Shown here piece after piece: positions 6,650-8,769 of a stretch of 8,769 nucleotides of DNA. How positions within the stretch are numbered: the first letter of the stretch is position 1; the number at the start of each line of letters is the position of its first letter. Position numbers and translations under genes: made by a program. Below the pieces are notes generated by a model that did no database searches, had not been told where the DNA came from, and worked only from the letters and a program-made list of their open reading frames with translations. Source of the stretch: Paludibacter sp. GTDB taxonomy: Bacteria > Bacteroidota > Bacteroidia > Bacteroidales > Paludibacteraceae. The DNA is taken from positions 1 through 8,769 of the forward strand of contig JAITXR010000400.1 of NCBI GenBank assembly GCA_031284665.1. Reading direction: 5' to 3'.

Positions 6650-8769
6650 ATGAAAAAGAGCTACTTTTTTCTTTTAGCAGCAATGCTTATGTGCCAAAGT
6701 TCGCTGATGGCGCAACCTTCAATTACCGTTCCTGTAGATGGACAATATTATAGTATTGTTCAAGCAACAGGATTTTTTCTTGCGCGAAATCTCAATGCAG
6801 AAGCGCCTACAATTCAAACTCCAACCGGAAATTGGGATCAAGTTTTTGTGTTTGAACCGGTAGCCGGCGAAGATGGAACATTTTACATTAAAAATGTATA
6901 TGACGACGATTATCTGGTACGTACCGGCGCAAATGCTTGGACAATGGGCTGGGTAAAAGATGTAACCACTATTGCTACTCCTGCCAATGGCAAGTATCAA
7001 ATAGTAAGCATTGCCGGTACCAGCGATTACATTCAAATTAAAAATCTTGGCAGCGGCTCAATGCTCGGCTCGGATAATGCTACAGCAGGCTCTGCTGTGT
7101 ATGGCAACAAAAACGGAACTACCGACAACAAGTATCAATGGAAAATCAAAGAATACTCCAACGACGTGGATAAAGACGCTTTGCTACTCAAATTAACCGA
7201 AGCAAATGCTATTTACAGTTCTACAAGCGCAGGAACAGGCTCCGACCAGTATCCCGCTGCTAATCGCACCGCATTATATAATGCAATAACCGATGCGCAG
7301 GAAGTATATGACGATGCTCAGGCTACACAAACAGAAGTAAACGAGGAGTTAGCACGTCTTTCCGATGCATTAGATGCTTATCGTGCTTCGGTATATCCTT
7401 TCCAACCAGATGTAACGAAAACTTTTTACGTTGTTCACTCCAGCAATTATTATTTTACTAATGGAGGCATCATTGCCGCCGCCGATTGGACTCCTAATCA
7501 ACACTTTCAGTTTGTAGCAGTACAAGGAAAACCTAATGTGTACAATATTAAAAATGTGGCTACCGGAAAATTTATGACCCGCGATGTTGGTCCGGTCGGA
7601 GGTCCTTATACTTATTTTTGGGGAGTTAAATGGAACGATGACGCTACAAGTGAATTTTCCGAATTTCAGATTAAATCCACAGGAACAGGTTTTTATACAA
7701 TTATCGGTATAGTAACAGTAACAAATTCTAATGGAGGAACTGAAAATTCATGTCTGGGAACAGATTCTAACGATGCCAATTCGGGTGTATATTTGAACAA
7801 AAGCGGCAACGATGGCAAACATTATTGGAAATTTCAGGATATAACTCTTGTAGAGGTAAATAAAAGCGTATTGGAAGAAGCAATAGCTGCCGCAAGCGAA
7901 TTTTTGGCTAATGCAGTTCGTGGTGATGGCTCCGACCAATATCCTGCTGCCGAGTACGATGCTTTTGTTGCAGCCAAAAATGCTGCCGAAATCGTTTTTG
8001 CTGATGCCGCTGCTACTCAAACACAAGTAGGCGATGCTACCTTGGCATTAAATAATGCTTTGACTGCTGTGATTGCTGCTGTAAATCCATTTCAACCGGA
8101 TTTGACCAAAACATATTATATTCAACATTACAGCGGATTTTATTTTGGCGAATATAGCGACGAAACAAATGCCAATACTCCTGCTGTTTTCTCAAATTCG
8201 CAATCTACCACACAACAATTCCAATTTGTGGCAACTGACGTACAGGGAGAATATAACATTAAAATTCTTTCGCTGAATAAATATCTGACTCGCCTTAATA
8301 TACCGTTAGCCGAAGAAGGTAGATTTGATGATTATGGTCTCACTTGGGGCGACGATAACACTACTGATTTTGCTAAATTTATTATCAAAAAAGTAGTTAA
8401 TCAGGATTGGCATACTATTAAATGTATTACTGCCGGAGGACAACGCACTACATCGTATGTTGGTGCAAACGATAATGCTCCTGTTGCCGAGTTTGACGGC
8501 ATATATGTAGATAAAAACGGCTCAAGCACTTTCCATTACTGGAAAATTACGGACGTTGAGGCTTTGGCTGTGAAACAAAATACTACATCAAACGCTTATG
8601 TATTCACAGGAAACAACGTGTTGACAGTGAAAAACTTGAAAGGCAACAATCGTATTAACGTTTATTCTGTAACAGGTCAGTTGATTGCTTCTTCAGTTCA
8701 ATCTTCAAACGAATATACACAAACATTATCTACCGGAACTTACATTGTGGTAGTAAACGGCGACTCTCC
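6650..8769 (+). CDS. Secreted modular beta-trefoil/FIVAR repeat protein with T9SS tail (3' partial)
   Basis: An uninterrupted frame runs from ATG 6650 to the window end: 706 full codons plus two bases. The start is set by a signal peptide (about 1-21, cleavage L-M-A before Q); no Shine-Dalgarno is seen, only an A/T-rich leader. Three related beta-trefoil-like (ricin-type) modules lie at about 24-170, 250-400 and 480-637, each ending in a W-K-[IF] motif (YQWKI 162-166, HYWKF 391-395, HYWKI 629-633). Two FIVAR-like helical modules at about 175-247 and 404-478 separate them, both with GSDQYPAA early and an A-T-Q-T-[EQ]-V motif later. GSDQYP and PFQPD recur exactly 230 residues apart. Residues from about 648 resemble a T9SS C-terminal domain (INVYSVTGQLI, GTYIVVVNG), so probably only 10-20 residues are missing. 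No catalytic motif was recognised. Glycan binding or adhesion is the likeliest role, inferred from the modules. It is divergent from the HTCS and may be its target. Confidence 0.88.
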   Translation, partial: MKKSYFFLLAAMLMCQSSLMAQPSITVPVDGQYYSIVQATGFFLARNLNAEAPTIQTPTGNWDQVFVFEPVAGEDGTFYIKNVYDDDYLVRTGANAWTMGWVKDVTTIATPANGKYQIVSIAGTSDYIQIKNLGSGSMLGSDNATAGSAVYGNKNGTTDNKYQWKIKEYSNDVDKDALLLKLTEANAIYSSTSAGTGSDQYPAANRTALYNAITDAQEVYDDAQATQTEVNEELARLSDALDAYRASVYPFQPDVTKTFYVVHSSNYYFTNGGIIAAADWTPNQHFQFVAVQGKPNVYNIKNVATGKFMTRDVGPVGGPYTYFWGVKWNDDATSEFSEFQIKSTGTGFYTIIGIVTVTNSNGGTENSCLGTDSNDANSGVYLNKSGNDGKHYWKFQDITLVEVNKSVLEEAIAAASEFLANAVRGDGSDQYPAAEYDAFVAAKNAAEIVFADAAATQTQVGDATLALNNALTAVIAAVNPFQPDLTKTYYIQHYSGFYFGEYSDETNANTPAVFSNSQSTTQQFQFVATDVQGEYNIKILSLNKYLTRLNIPLAEEGRFDDYGLTWGDDNTTDFAKFIIKKVVNQDWHTIKCITAGGQRTTSYVGANDNAPVAEFDGIYVDKNGSSTFHYWKITDVEALAVKQNTTSNAYVFTGNNVLTVKNLKGNNRINVYSVTGQLIASSVQSSNEYTQTLSTGTYIVVVNGDS
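7172..8120 (+). repeat. Internal 690-bp duplicated unit inside the modular protein gene
   Basis: The FIVAR-like module and the start of the next beta-trefoil recur with an exact 690-bp (230-codon) offset. The clearest DNA-level match is GGCTCCGACCA at 7238 and 7928, within a stretch that differs at only two of 23 positions. At protein level PFQPDVTKTFY (250-260) parallels PFQPDLTKTYY (480-490). Elsewhere the copies have diverged substantially, suggesting an old tandem duplication with selective retention of key motifs, not a recent assembly artefact. Confidence 0.75.

Noticed and set aside
6719..8026. Minus-strand frames opposite the modular secreted protein
   Set aside because: The plus-strand frame is open for 706 codons with signal peptide, repeated domains and T9SS tail; the antisense frames have none.

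Overview
The window reads as an AT-rich Bacteroidota genome, most likely Bacteroidales. This rests on three things: a 1349-residue hybrid two-component system (HTCS), two secreted proteins with type IX secretion (T9SS) C-terminal sorting domains, and promoter-like sites matching the Bacteroidota -33 TTTG / -7 TAnnTTTG pattern, with A/T-rich leaders in place of Shine-Dalgarno sites. The exact genus cannot be told from the sequence.

Layout. Bases 1-350 hold no convincing gene. They contain a clean intrinsic terminator for a gene ending before the window, a promoter-like site, a segment of about 190 bp rich in inverted repeats (REP/MITE-like, or possibly a structured RNA), and a short array of degenerate ATTAACC heptamers that stops exactly at the next gene's stop codon. 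Bases 351-2354 (minus) encode a secreted CotH-kinase-family protein with a ricin-type beta-trefoil and a T9SS tail. Bases 2392-6441 (minus) encode the HTCS. A 208-bp divergent regulatory region follows. From 6650 (plus) a large secreted protein, built of three beta-trefoil-like modules alternating with two FIVAR-like helical modules, runs off the right edge inside its T9SS tail.

How the parts may work together (inference). The HTCS would sense a periplasmic ligand through a double seven-bladed propeller and act on DNA through its AraC-type domain. The divergent region contains a direct repeat of two 17-bp half-sites, 16/17 identical, with a 4-bp spacer and 21-bp period, lying directly upstream of a good HTCS promoter. 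That geometry is the one used by AraC-family proteins, so the repeat is a strong operator candidate for autoregulation and/or control of the divergent gene. The CotH gene follows the HTCS after 37 bp with no visible promoter, so the two are probably co-transcribed. Both flanking genes encode cell-surface or released proteins with beta-trefoil, probably glycan-binding, modules. No SusC/SusD pair or glycoside hydrolase is visible, so this is not a standard polysaccharide utilization locus within these limits. The most original reading is an HTCS-controlled surface module that pairs a secreted CotH-like kinase with a multivalent lectin-like protein.
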